In this document: positions 27,602-35,805 of the stretch, piece by piece
How the letters are laid out: each line of letters opens with the position of its first letter
How positions within the stretch are numbered: position 1 is the first letter of the stretch
DNA from: Puniceibacterium sp.
Lineage (GTDB): Bacteria; Pseudomonadota; Alphaproteobacteria; Rhodobacterales; Rhodobacteraceae
Assembly (NCBI GenBank): GCA_024636635.1
Contig: JAGXGV010000066.1
Coordinates: 1-44,643, forward strand
DNA: 44,643 nucleotides
Reading direction: 5' to 3'
Program-made: the position numbers and the translations under genes
Notes under the pieces: model-generated
Told to the model about the DNA's origin: nothing
What the model saw: the letters and a program-made list of their open reading frames with translations, nothing else
Databases searched by the model: none

Positions 27602-29640
27602 CCGGAACCATCGTCTTTGATCCGCTGCTGCCCTGGGTGGCCATCGCAATCCTTGGCGCCATCGCCCTGCTGGGTGTGGTGCTGGCCCTGTGGCGCGGGC
27701 TGTCGGGCTGGGGCCTGCGGGCATTGGCCGGGGTCATCCTTGTGGCCGCCCTTACCCAGCCGTCATACCAGGTTGAAGACCGCGCACCGCTGTCCGACAT
27801 CGTCCTGATGCTGGTCGACCAGAGCGCCAGCCAGTCCCTTGCCGAACGGGCCGGTGTCACCGAAGAGGCCGCAACCACGCTCGAATCGCGTCTGGCCAGC
27901 CGTCCCGACACCGAAGTGCGCCGCATCAACGTCGGCGACGGAGAGGATGACGCCGGAACCCTGCTCATGTCCGCCCTGAATGATGCCCTGGCCGAAGAAC
28001 CCCGCGCCCGCATCGCCGGAATCCTGCTGCTGTCGGACGGCCGCCTGCACGATCTGGAACGTGCGCCCGATTTACCCGCGCCCATGCACCTGCTGATGAC
28101 CGGGCTGGAAACCGACTGGGACCGCCGCCTGATCGTGCGCAACGCCCCGGCGTTTGCGATTCTGGGCGAATCCGTGACCCTGACCCTGATGGTCGAGGAC
28201 GAAGGCGCCGCCCCGGCACAGGCCTCGACCACGCTCGAAATCTCGGTCGACGGCGGCGAGCCCCAGACCTTCGACATGCCCATCGGCGAAGCCTTTGACC
28301 TGCCGATCACCCTGCCGCACGGCGGACGCAACGTGATCCAGTTCTCGGTTCCCGAAGCGGAAGGAGAGTTGACCGACCGTAACAACACCGCTCTTGTCCA
28401 GATCAACGGCGTGCGCGACCGCCTGCGCGTGCTTCTGGTATCGGGCGAACCCCATGCGGGCGGGCGTACCTGGCGCAACCTGCTAAAATCCGACTCTTCC
28501 GTCGATCTGGTGCATTTCACGATCCTGCGTCCCCCGGAAAAACAGGATGGCGTGCCGGTTACCGAACTGTCGCTGATCGCCTTCCCCACCCGCGAGCTGT
28601 TCCTCGAAAAGATTGAGGATTTCGATCTCATCATTTTTGACCGCTACAAGCGGCGCGGCATCCTGCCGTCGATCTACCTTGATAACGTGCGCAATTACGT
28701 CGAACAGGGCGGCGCGCTGCTGATCGCTGCGGGGCCGGACTATGCCAGCGCCGACAGCCTTTACCGTTCGCCCCTGTCCACGATCCTGCCGGCGGAACCC
28801 ACGGCGCGCGTGCTGGACGAGGGCTATCGTCCCGCCATCACCGACCTTGGCGAACGTCACCCCGTGACCGCCGGAATGCAGGGTGCCGACAGCTGGGGCC
28901 GCTGGATGCGCCAGATCGAGGTGACCCCGACCCCTGACAGCGAAGTCGTGATGTCCGGCCTCGACGACCGCCCCCTGCTGGTGCTCGACCGCGTGGGCGA
29001 GGGACGCGTGGCGCTCATGGCCTCGGATCAGGCCTGGCTCTGGTCGCGCGGCTTCGAAGGTGGCGGGCCGCAGCTCGATCTGCTCCGTCGTCTCGCCCAC
29101 TGGATGATGAAGGAACCCGAGCTTGAGGCAGAGGCGCTGTTTGCCGAGGCGACCGGCCAGACCATGCGCATCATCCGCCGCACGCTGGCCGAAGAGGTCG
29201 GCAACGTCACCGTGACCCGCCCGGATGGCACCACCGAAGAGGTGGAACTGTCCGAGGTCAGTCCCGGCCGTTTCGAGGCGCTGTATGAAGGTCCGGAGAT
29301 CGGGCTTTACCGGCTTGCCGAAGACGATCAGACCTCGGTCATCGGCCTTGGCCCCGCTGCCCCGCGCGAATTCGAACAGACCATCGCGACCGGCGACCTG
29401 CTGGACCCGGTGATCGACACCATGCGCGGCGGCGCCCCCCGGCTCGAGGATGGGCTGCCGGCTATCCGCGAGGTTGGTGTCGGACGGCCCGCCGCGGGGC
29501 GTGGCTGGATCGGCCTCACTCCAAGGGGGGCTTACGAAACGCTTGACGTAACGCAATCCCCGATGCTGCCGGCATGGCTGGTCCTGCTGCTGGCCTCGGC
29601 CATGATCGTCGGCGCCTGGCTGCGGGAAGGTCGCAACTAG
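27598..29640 (+). CDS. Membrane protein with VWA-type motif and class I glutamine amidotransferase-like domain
   Basis: A 680-residue membrane protein and last gene of the MoxR operon. Two N-terminal helices (~10-30 and ~38-53) are followed by a DxSxS motif, DQSAS at 74-78. The middle contains RLRVLLVSGEPHAGGRTWRNLL and FDLIIFDRYKRRG, then YVEQGGALLIAAGPDY (~340-385), a GATase1-like fold that lacks an obvious catalytic Cys. A C-terminal helix (~655-672, PAWLVLLLASAMIVGAWL) anchors the end. Most of the chain is expected in the periplasm. Function unknown; partnership with MoxR is inferred from overlap with the upstream gene. Confidence 0.87.
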   Translation: MTGTIVFDPLLPWVAIAILGAIALLGVVLALWRGLSGWGLRALAGVILVAALTQPSYQVEDRAPLSDIVLMLVDQSASQSLAERAGVTEEAATTLESRLASRPDTEVRRINVGDGEDDAGTLLMSALNDALAEEPRARIAGILLLSDGRLHDLERAPDLPAPMHLLMTGLETDWDRRLIVRNAPAFAILGESVTLTLMVEDEGAAPAQASTTLEISVDGGEPQTFDMPIGEAFDLPITLPHGGRNVIQFSVPEAEGELTDRNNTALVQINGVRDRLRVLLVSGEPHAGGRTWRNLLKSDSSVDLVHFTILRPPEKQDGVPVTELSLIAFPTRELFLEKIEDFDLIIFDRYKRRGILPSIYLDNVRNYVEQGGALLIAAGPDYASADSLYRSPLSTILPAEPTARVLDEGYRPAITDLGERHPVTAGMQGADSWGRWMRQIEVTPTPDSEVVMSGLDDRPLLVLDRVGEGRVALMASDQAWLWSRGFEGGGPQLDLLRRLAHWMMKEPELEAEALFAEATGQTMRIIRRTLAEEVGNVTVTRPDGTTEEVELSEVSPGRFEALYEGPEIGLYRLAEDDQTSVIGLGPAAPREFEQTIATGDLLDPVIDTMRGGAPRLEDGLPAIREVGVGRPAAGRGWIGLTPRGAYETLDVTQSPMLPAWLVLLLASAMIVGAWLREGRN

Positions 29641-29760
29641 AGCGTTTTGCGCAACCTGAAGGCGCAACACTCCGCGACAGTCCGATCCCGCTGACTCCTG
29701 GGTCGTATCGCGAAGATGGTAACCGGTGGACTCGTGACCACGGCACAAGGCCCGGACAGC

Positions 29761-29794
29761 AAAACGCCCCCGGCAGATCTTTCTGCCGGGGGCG
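29761..29794 (-). terminator. Rho-independent terminator of the hsp20 gene
   Basis: On the minus strand a 13-base perfect stem (CGCCCCCGGCAGA with its complement, 29765-29777 and 29782-29794) has a 4-base loop and runs directly into TTTT (29764-29761). It lies 39 bases past the hsp20 stop. The plus strand has no T run after the stem, so it does not obviously end the MoxR operon, whose stop is 120 bases upstream. Confidence 0.9.
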
Positions 29795-29832
29795 CAGGGC
29801 TGGGCGAATGCCCGACAATCGGCTCGGTCGAT

Positions 29833-30300
29833 TCAGTTCACGGACTGGGCGTCGACCACATCCTTTTCGATCGCGCGGCTGGTGGCGATCTCGATCCGGC
29901 GCGGCTTCAACGCCTCCGGAATCTCGCGGGTCAGGTCGATATGCAACATGCCGTCCGCATGGCTGGCCCCGACGACGCGCACATGGTCGGCAAGCTGGAA
30001 CCGGCGTTCAAAGGCGCGGGTGGCGATCCCACGGTGCAGATAGGCCCGCGGACCATCCTCGTCCGCCTTGCGGGCCGACACGACCAGCGCATGGTCCTTG
30101 ACCTCGACGGACAGGTCAGCGTCCGAGAAACCTGCAACTGCGATAGAGATGCGGTATCTGTCGTCTGCGGTCTTTTCAATGTTGTAAGGTGGATAGGTCG
30201 GCTGTGCGCCGTCATTGGCCAGAACGCGGTCCATCATGTCGGCGATCTGGTCGAATCCGACGGTGGCACGGTAGAGCGGTGCAAAGTCAAAACTTCTCAT
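29833..30300 (-). CDS. Small heat-shock protein (Hsp20/IbpA type)
   Basis: A 155-residue alpha-crystallin-type chaperone that binds unfolding proteins and holds them for refolding by DnaK and ClpB. The N-terminus MRSFDFAPLYRATVGFDQ is the IbpA-like start. The alpha-crystallin domain spans ~37-130, with YPPYNIEKTADDRYRISIAVAGF, LVVSARK and a GIATRAFERRFQLADHVRV segment. The C-terminal extension has KPRRIEI, a variant of the I-x-I oligomer motif. It is a single-gene unit between a perfect terminator and an RpoH-type promoter (30406-30433). GGAGG lies about 8 bases before the ATG. Confidence 0.95.
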   Translation of the reverse strand: MRSFDFAPLYRATVGFDQIADMMDRVLANDGAQPTYPPYNIEKTADDRYRISIAVAGFSDADLSVEVKDHALVVSARKADEDGPRAYLHRGIATRAFERRFQLADHVRVVGASHADGMLHIDLTREIPEALKPRRIEIATSRAIEKDVVDAQSVN

Positions 30301-30405
30301 GGGTCATCCTCCAGTGAGCGATACCATTTTAGATGCTGCGCCTTCCCGTCATGGGACAGGCGCCCGTTTTTGCGGAACCCGGCATGCGGCACTCCGACGC
30401 GATAG

Positions 30406-30433
30406 AGATGGGAATGGATTGCACGGTTTCAAG
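30406..30433 (-). promoter_or_regulatory. RpoH (sigma-32) heat-shock promoter of hsp20
   Basis: Read on the minus strand, CTTGAAA (30433-30427) is followed after 13 bases by TCCCATCT (30413-30406). The sigma-32 consensus is CTTGAAA, 11-16 bases, CCCCATNT, so only one base differs. It lies ~105 bases upstream of the hsp20 start, in the expected direction. I infer heat induction from this match. Confidence 0.8.
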
Positions 30434-30515
30434 ACCTGCGATGTCCGCTCTGACATCGGTTCAGCCAAATTTTTCCGGCAATTTCAGCGACTCCCGGAGC
30501 AGCGGAACCGCAGCT

Positions 30516-31334
30516 TTATGGTTTGACAAACTTCGCGCCGGTGTCGTTGTGAAAGGCCGACCCGACACGGCTCACGCTTGAGATGCCATTGGCCGACAAC
30601 CCGTCCTGCCCGTCCAGCACCGACCGGATCGCGGCCAGCGGCTCCTGCAACTCGGTACCCAGCGAAACGGCAGCACCATCGGCCTCGGCCTTGGCAGAGA
30701 CTACGGACACGATGCGCGGCGTGCCCGTATCAAACGAAAAGACCGGAGAGCCGGAACTGCCGAAATCCACCTGGCAGGACATCACAAGAACACCCTGCTG
30801 GCGCGACATCACTTCGCAGGTTTCCTGCACCGACGGTGCCTCTGACCGGTTGTGCGCATAGGACACCACGCCGATACGGTCCCCGACCTGCGGGCGCGCA
30901 TCGGTTTGGAACGGAGTGATTGTGCCGTTGCGGATCGGGTGCTGCAATTCGACAAGGGCCACATCGACACGCACGCGTGACGCATCCGAGGTGGCGACAA
31001 AGTCATAATCGGGGTGCGGTTCCGCGCGCCGCACACGACGATAGGCGGCGGCGCGCCCGTTGCTCCACCCGGCCAGGAACTGGATCTGGTCGGTCGGAAC
31101 CCGTGCGCCGGTTTCGGCATCGAACAGGCAATGCGCCGCGGTCAGCACCAGATCGGGTTCGATCAGCGCCCCGGTGCAGAACGCCTCGCCCGAGATTTCG
31201 AGCCGCCCGACCGCCTGCCAGTCCCGCCCGTCCTGAAGGCTGTTCATCGAAAACAGTCCCTGCGCGCCAACCGGAGTGGCCGCAATCGCCAGGGACAAGA
31301 GTACTGGAAAAGCAGTTGGCAGCCGCACAGTCAT
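30516..31334 (-). CDS. Secreted trypsin-like serine protease
   Basis: A 272-residue chymotrypsin-fold protease with a signal peptide (~1-24, ending TPVGAQG). The catalytic triad is visible: His68 in LTAAHC, Asp124 in RVDVALVEL and Ser194 in GSSGSPVF. The GxSGSP form (not GDSGGP) points to the V8/glutamyl-endopeptidase-like branch. Cys residues at CTG, AHC, ETC and MSC could form disulfides in the periplasm. It is expected in the periplasm or outside the cell; the target is unknown. The gene lies upstream of hsp20 on the same strand, but the hsp20 promoter lies between them. Confidence 0.9.
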   Translation of the reverse strand: MTVRLPTAFPVLLSLAIAATPVGAQGLFSMNSLQDGRDWQAVGRLEISGEAFCTGALIEPDLVLTAAHCLFDAETGARVPTDQIQFLAGWSNGRAAAYRRVRRAEPHPDYDFVATSDASRVRVDVALVELQHPIRNGTITPFQTDARPQVGDRIGVVSYAHNRSEAPSVQETCEVMSRQQGVLVMSCQVDFGSSGSPVFSFDTGTPRIVSVVSAKAEADGAAVSLGTELQEPLAAIRSVLDGQDGLSANGISSVSRVGSAFHNDTGAKFVKP

Positions 31335-31407
31335 TCTCCGTTATGGTGCCCGACGCCTAACCGCGACCTGCGGCAAAACTGAGGCACGGACCGCTCAAAA
31401 AACCGGA

Positions 31408-32700
31408 TTACCCGACGGCAATCAGACTCGGCGGCTTTGGCCCACCGGTCGCCCAGTCAAGCAGTTCGACGGTATGCACAACCGGGACCCCGGTGCCAGA
31501 CCCGATCTGCATCATGCACCCGATATTTCCGGCCGCGATCACATCGGGCTTGCGGGCCTCAAGCGTGCGCACCTTGCGGTCCTTGAGTTGCTTCGAGATT
31601 TCGGGCTGCATGAGGTTGTAGGTTCCCGCCGACCCGCAGCACAGATGCGGATCCGACGGCTCGACGATCCGGAAACCGGCGCGTTTCAGCAGATCCTTGG
31701 GAAAGGTCTTGATCTTCTGTCCGTGCTGCAACGAACAGGCGGCGTGATAGGCCACCGTCAGGCCCTGATCCGCGCGCTCGGGCAGCTCCAGCTCCATCAA
31801 TACCTCGCTGATATCCTTTGCCTTTTCGGACACCCGGGCGGCATCTGCGGCCAGCGGGTCATTGCGGAACATGTGGCCGTAATCCTTCACGGTCGTACCG
31901 CAGCCGCTGGTGTTGATCACGATGGCATCCAGCCCCTCTCCGTCCATCTCGTGCACCCAGGCGCGAATGTTGGTGGCGGCCGAGGCATGGCTTTCGTCCA
32001 CCTTGCCCATGTGATGCGTCAGGGCCCCGCAGCAGCCCGCGCCCTTTGCGACCACCACCTCACATCCCAGACGGCGCAGCAGGCGGATCGTGGCATCGTT
32101 GATGTCGGTGTTCAGCGCCTTCTGCGCACAGCCCGTCATCAGTGCGACCCTTTTCCGCCTTGGCCCGCTGGGTGCAAAGCTTTGCGGGTCGTCGTTCCGG
32201 CTGACCGGCGGAATGGTTCTCGGCGCCATCTCGAGCATTGCCTTCAGCCGGGCATCCGGCATGAGAAAGGCAAAGGGCCGACCGATCTTGGCCCCCAGCA
32301 ACGCGATACGGAACCGGGTGGGGTGGGGCAGGATACGGGCAAGGATCCAGCGCAGGGCACGGTCGGACCAGGCGCGGTCATAATGCTCTTCGATATAGGC
32401 GCGGGCATGGTCCACCAGATGCATGTAATGCACTCCCGACGGACAGGTGGTCATGCAGGCAAGGCAGCTCAGGCACCGGTCGATATGCTTGACGGTTTTC
32501 GCATCCGGCGCACGCTCGTTCTCGAGCATGTCCTTTATCAGGTAGATCCGCCCGCGCGGGCTGTCCAGTTCGTCGCCCAGCACCTGATAGGTCGGGCAGG
32601 TTGCCGTGCAAAATCCGCAATGGACGCAAGCGCGCAGGATCTCGTTGCTGCGTGCAGTGTCGGGGTCGGTCAGCTGTTGTGGGCTAAAGGTCGTCTGCAT
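31408..32700 (-). CDS. glcF: Glycolate oxidase iron-sulfur subunit GlcF
   Basis: GlcF passes electrons from the flavin subunits GlcD/GlcE of glycolate dehydrogenase to the membrane. Two 4Fe-4S sites are clear: Cys25-28-31-35 (CVHCGFCTATC) and Cys76-79-82-86 (CLSCLACMTTC). Two CCG-type segments follow: GAGCCGALTHHMG and DPHLCCGSAGTYNL. The length of 430 residues is normal. The start lies one base after the stop of the small membrane gene; the operon order is glcD-glcE-(membrane gene)-glcF. The complex oxidises glycolate to glyoxylate, consistent with marine use of algal glycolate. Confidence 0.96.
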   Translation of the reverse strand: MQTTFSPQQLTDPDTARSNEILRACVHCGFCTATCPTYQVLGDELDSPRGRIYLIKDMLENERAPDAKTVKHIDRCLSCLACMTTCPSGVHYMHLVDHARAYIEEHYDRAWSDRALRWILARILPHPTRFRIALLGAKIGRPFAFLMPDARLKAMLEMAPRTIPPVSRNDDPQSFAPSGPRRKRVALMTGCAQKALNTDINDATIRLLRRLGCEVVVAKGAGCCGALTHHMGKVDESHASAATNIRAWVHEMDGEGLDAIVINTSGCGTTVKDYGHMFRNDPLAADAARVSEKAKDISEVLMELELPERADQGLTVAYHAACSLQHGQKIKTFPKDLLKRAGFRIVEPSDPHLCCGSAGTYNLMQPEISKQLKDRKVRTLEARKPDVIAAGNIGCMMQIGSGTGVPVVHTVELLDWATGGPKPPSLIAVG

Positions 32701-32701
32701 G

Positions 32702-33053
32702 TCAAATTGTCACCATCTGGGCCGCGGCCAATCCGAACCACGGCAATGTCGTTCCAAGAAGCCCCGCCACAAAGCTGAAACGCTTCAGCTGGGGCGACGG
32801 GACGAGGCGCCTCAACGCCAGCACAAAAAGAGAAAGCGCCAGAACCCAGGACAGCCAGAGACAGCCAGAGGCAGCCAAGTGCCGCCAGCGGCACCGGGGC
32901 CTGCAAAAGCAGGTCCAGCGCCATGCTCGCCACCACCGCGATAACCAGCCCGGCAAGCGCCGTTTCGACCGCGGGCGACTTCAGCACCCGCACAAAAACC
33001 AGCGGCCCGGCCAGGAACACGATCCCGTAACTCAGAAGCATCGCGCCGCTCAT
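32702..33053 (-). pseudogene. Small four-helix membrane protein in the glc operon, frameshifted by a 10-bp repeat unit
   Basis: From the ATG at 33053 the frame reads about 60 residues of a hydrophobic protein (MSGAMLLSYGIVFLAGPLVF, then three-residue gap, VETALAGLVIAVVASMALDLLL, and PLAALGCLWLSL). It then leaves the hydrophobic frame. The rest (WVLALSLFVLALRRLVP, then FSFVAGLLGTTLPWFGLAAAQ) is in another frame and ends at 32702. Deleting one unit of the 10-base repeat at 32850-32877 restores one continuous frame of 113 residues (352 minus 10 bases is divisible by 3) with four membrane helices. It overlaps the glcE stop (ATGA) and abuts glcF. I do not recognise the family. Confidence 0.8.
32850..32877. 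repeat. 10-bp tandem repeat (2.8 copies) inside a coding frame
   Basis: ACAGCCAGAG occurs twice in a row (32851-32860 and 32861-32870), followed by a third, partial, one-mismatch unit GCAGCCA. Because 10 is not a multiple of 3, gain or loss of a unit shifts the reading frame of the overlapping gene. The present copy number is the out-of-frame state. Confidence 0.85.
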
Positions 33054-34165
33054 CCCCCCATCAGCCCGGGATTGAGGATGCCACGCGGGTCAAACCGCGC
33101 CCGCAAACCAGTTGAAATCCGGGCAAGCGGCGCTGGCTCGGGGTGGAACACCGGCAACGCCGCCCGGCTGGCCGTCGATCCCCGGATCAGCGTCGCATGG
33201 CCGCAAACCTCGCCAAGGCGCGCGCGCAGGTCCGTATCCGCAGGCACCCGCGCCCAGATCAGCCCGCCGCCCCAGTCAAGCAACAGCGCATCGGCGCCCA
33301 GCTGCTCTGCCAGCCTCGGCGCGTCCGACGGCTTGACCGACAGGCGCCAGACGTCGCCCGCCACGGCCTGCAACGGCGCCACGTCACGGATGGCGGCCCA
33401 GGTCGCGGCTACCCGTCCGGGGTCGGTGTCCACCTCAACGGCATGCTCCACGAACAGCGCCTGTATCTGCCCCGCGCGATAATCGACCGACCGGGCGAAC
33501 CCCTCGATCCGCAAAAGCGTCTCTTCGGCCTGCGGATCATGCGCCGCACCGGTGATCTCGTAGGGCGAGCCCAAAGCCCGGCTCATCACCGTCACCGCCT
33601 GCCCGGTATCCAGCCCCCGCAGGCGCAGCGTCGCCGCACTTTCCGGCTTCGGCAGCACCTTGAGTGACACTTCGCTCAGCACACCCAGCGTCCCCCAACT
33701 GCCCGACAGCAACTTGACCAGATCGTAGCCGGTGACGTTCTTCATCACCCGCCCGCCATTCTTGATGACCTTTCCCTGGCCGTCGACAAACCGCACGCCC
33801 AGCATGAAATCCCGGCAGGCCCCGACCTGGATCCGCCGCGGCCCGGACGCATTCGTCGCGACCACCCCGCCGATGGTCGGCGCGCCGGTGGTGCCCAGCA
33901 GCCCCCGGTGATCCATCGGCTCGAACGGCAGCCTCTGGCCCTCCCCTTCAAGCGCGGCCTCTACCTCGGCCAGCGGCGTGCCCGCCCGCACCACAAGGGT
34001 CAGCGCCCCGGGTTCGTACAGCGAAATCCCAGACAACCCGCCGGTCTGCAACACATCCCCGGTCACCGGGCACCCGACGGCCCGTGTTCCGCCCCCCTGC
34101 ACATGCAGGGGACGTCGGCACGCCGCGATGGTTTCGGCCAGTTCGGCCTCTGTTTCAGGTCTCAT
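33050..34165 (-). CDS. glcE: Glycolate oxidase FAD-binding subunit GlcE
   Basis: GlcE is the second FAD-binding-like subunit of glycolate dehydrogenase. At 371 residues it is typical. The FAD-binding start LHVQGGGTRAVG, the segment GTPLAEVEAAL and the GLLGTTGAPTIGGVVATNASGPRRIQVG stretch (given here in part: GAPTIGGVVATNASG) mark the PCMH-type domain. The NVTGYDLVKLLSGSWGTLGV segment is the usual pyrophosphate contact. The C-terminus ends DPRGILNPGLMGG. The stop overlaps the small membrane gene (ATGA). Its start ATG lies 2 bases after the purine run of intergenic repeat copy 3, whose AGAGAAG may serve as ribosome binding site. Confidence 0.94.
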   Translation of the reverse strand: MRPETEAELAETIAACRRPLHVQGGGTRAVGCPVTGDVLQTGGLSGISLYEPGALTLVVRAGTPLAEVEAALEGEGQRLPFEPMDHRGLLGTTGAPTIGGVVATNASGPRRIQVGACRDFMLGVRFVDGQGKVIKNGGRVMKNVTGYDLVKLLSGSWGTLGVLSEVSLKVLPKPESAATLRLRGLDTGQAVTVMSRALGSPYEITGAAHDPQAEETLLRIEGFARSVDYRAGQIQALFVEHAVEVDTDPGRVAATWAAIRDVAPLQAVAGDVWRLSVKPSDAPRLAEQLGADALLLDWGGGLIWARVPADTDLRARLGEVCGHATLIRGSTASRAALPVFHPEPAPLARISTGLRARFDPRGILNPGLMGG

Positions 34166-34167
34166 GT

Positions 34168-34232
34168 CTTCTCTGGGTCCAAAATATCCCGGGGGTGAAT
34201 GCGCGGTACGCGCAGAGGGGGCTGGCCCCCTC
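34168..34232 (-). repeat. Intergenic repeat element, copy 3 (hairpin, core, purine run)
   Basis: On the minus strand a GAGGGGGC/GCCCCCTC hairpin (34232-34215) and a GCGCG/CGCGC hairpin (34213-34201) are followed by CACCCCCGGGATATTT and GACCCAGAGAAG, ending just before the glcE start. The core plus purine run differs from copy 1 at two of 28 shared bases. It occupies nearly the whole glcD-glcE gap. Confidence 0.75.
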
Positions 34233-34237
34233 GCCCT

Positions 34238-35686
34238 TCATTCTGCCGCAAGCGCAACAAGACGACGGCTTTCGGACGCCGCCAGCGGAAACACCTTGGC
34301 CGGGTTCAGCAGCCATTTCGGGTCGAACACGTCCTTGACCGCCATCTGCGCCTCCAGATCATCCGGTGCGAACTGGTCTACCATCAGGTCGCGCTTCTCG
34401 ATGCCGACACCATGTTCGCCCGTCAGGCAGCCGCCCACCTCGACGCACAGGCGCAGGATGTCGGCGCCCATCGCCTCGCACAGTTCCAGATCGCCGGGCT
34501 TGTTCGCGTCGAACAGGATCAGCGGATGCATGTTGCCGTCACCCGCGTGAAACACGTTGCCGACACCAAGGCCATATTGTTTGGAAAATTCCCCGATCCG
34601 TTTCAGGACATACGGCAGCGCACTTACCGGGATCGTCCCGTCCAGGCACATGTAGTCGTTGATCTGCCCCATCGCGCCAAAGGCGGACTTGCGCCCCAGC
34701 CAGATCCGCCCCGCCTCGTCGGCATCCTTGGCTTCGCGCAACTCCACCGGGTTGTGGCGGCGTGCGATGTCCAGGATCAGCGCCAGCTGTTCGTCGATTT
34801 CCGCAGGCGCACCTTCAACCTCGACGATCAGCAGGGCCTCGCACATCGGGTATCCGGCATGGGCAAAGGCCTCGCAGGCCTCGATGCAGGGGCGGTCCAT
34901 GAACTCGATCGCCACGGGCAGCAAGCCGGCCTTGATGATGTCGGACACGCAGGCCCCCGCCACCTCGTTGGAATCAAACCCCATCAGCACCGGGCGTGCG
35001 CCTTCAGGCTTGCGCAGGATGCGCAGGGTCGCCTCGGTCACCACGCCCAGCTGTCCCTCGGACCCACAGATCAGACCCAGCAGGTCAAGCCCGCCCGCGT
35101 CCAGATGTGCGCCGCCAACCTCGGTTATGGTGCCGTCCATCATCACCAGAGTCACGCCCAGCAGGTTGTTGGTGGTGACGCCGTACTTGAGGCAATGCGC
35201 ACCGCCCGAATTCATCGCGATGTTGCCAGCGATGGCACAGGCCAACTGCGACGACGGATCCGGGGCGTAAAAGAAATTCTCCTGCTCGACCGCGCCGGTA
35301 ACTGACAAATTGGTGCGCCCGGTCTGCACCCGGATGAAACGGTTGTCGTAATCCGTTTCGAGCACTTCATTCATCCGCATGACCCCCAGAAGCACACAAT
35401 CCGCCGTGGGCAGCGCCCCCCCGGCAAGCGATGTGCCGGAACCGCGCGGCACCACCGGCACCCCCATGTCGTGACAGATCCGCAGCACCGCCGACACCTC
35501 GGCGGTCGAGGTCGGCAGCACGACAGCCAGCGGCGCGCAGCGATAGGCGGTCAGCGCATCACATTCGTAGGCGCGCGTTTCGGCGATGTCGGAAATGACC
35601 CCACCCGCCGGCAACACCTTGGCAAGGGCGGCAACGATCTGCGCCTTGCGGGCGATCAAATCGGCATTCGGAACTGGCATTTCCAT
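34238..35686 (-). CDS. glcD: Glycolate oxidase FAD-linked subunit GlcD
   Basis: The catalytic FAD subunit of glycolate dehydrogenase. Starting at ATG 35686 it has 482 residues, the family norm, with AGAAGGA 8 bases upstream; a start at 35740 would put the promoter inside the gene. The PCMH FAD-binding motif is GVPVVPRGSGTSLAGGALPT (around residue 70), and SSQLACAIAGNIAMNSGGAHCLKYG follows (given in two pieces: SSQLACAIAGNIA and NSGGAHCLKYG). The C-terminal half includes the metal-site segments VFHAGDGNMHPLI and GGCLTGEHGVGIEKRD. First gene of the glc operon, with an operator-like site 17 bases upstream of the start. Confidence 0.96.
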   Translation of the reverse strand: MEMPVPNADLIARKAQIVAALAKVLPAGGVISDIAETRAYECDALTAYRCAPLAVVLPTSTAEVSAVLRICHDMGVPVVPRGSGTSLAGGALPTADCVLLGVMRMNEVLETDYDNRFIRVQTGRTNLSVTGAVEQENFFYAPDPSSQLACAIAGNIAMNSGGAHCLKYGVTTNNLLGVTLVMMDGTITEVGGAHLDAGGLDLLGLICGSEGQLGVVTEATLRILRKPEGARPVLMGFDSNEVAGACVSDIIKAGLLPVAIEFMDRPCIEACEAFAHAGYPMCEALLIVEVEGAPAEIDEQLALILDIARRHNPVELREAKDADEAGRIWLGRKSAFGAMGQINDYMCLDGTIPVSALPYVLKRIGEFSKQYGLGVGNVFHAGDGNMHPLILFDANKPGDLELCEAMGADILRLCVEVGGCLTGEHGVGIEKRDLMVDQFAPDDLEAQMAVKDVFDPKWLLNPAKVFPLAASESRRLVALAAE

Positions 35687-35702
35687 GGCTTTTCCTTCTG
35701 AA

Positions 35703-35723
35703 TTGGTAATTATATATAACCAA
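35703..35723 (-). promoter_or_regulatory. Candidate glc promoter/operator (TTGGT-N11-ACCAA)
   Basis: TTGGT (35703-35707) and ACCAA (35719-35723) form an inverted repeat in an AT-rich segment. GntR/FadR-type regulators such as GlcC use TGGT...ACCA half-sites, though usually with a closer spacing. On the minus strand the enclosed ATATAAT (35715-35709) looks like a -10 box, with TTGCCC (35740-35735) about 20 bases upstream as a weak -35. Overlap of the -10 with the operator would allow repression. No glcC-like regulator gene is in the window. Confidence 0.45.
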
Positions 35724-35805
35724 AATGGCACATCGGGCAATTCATTTCTTGCCGCGACCCACGGACGCCTTGCACAGATCGCGGCTCTGTCGCAGGGATC
35801 GTGGC

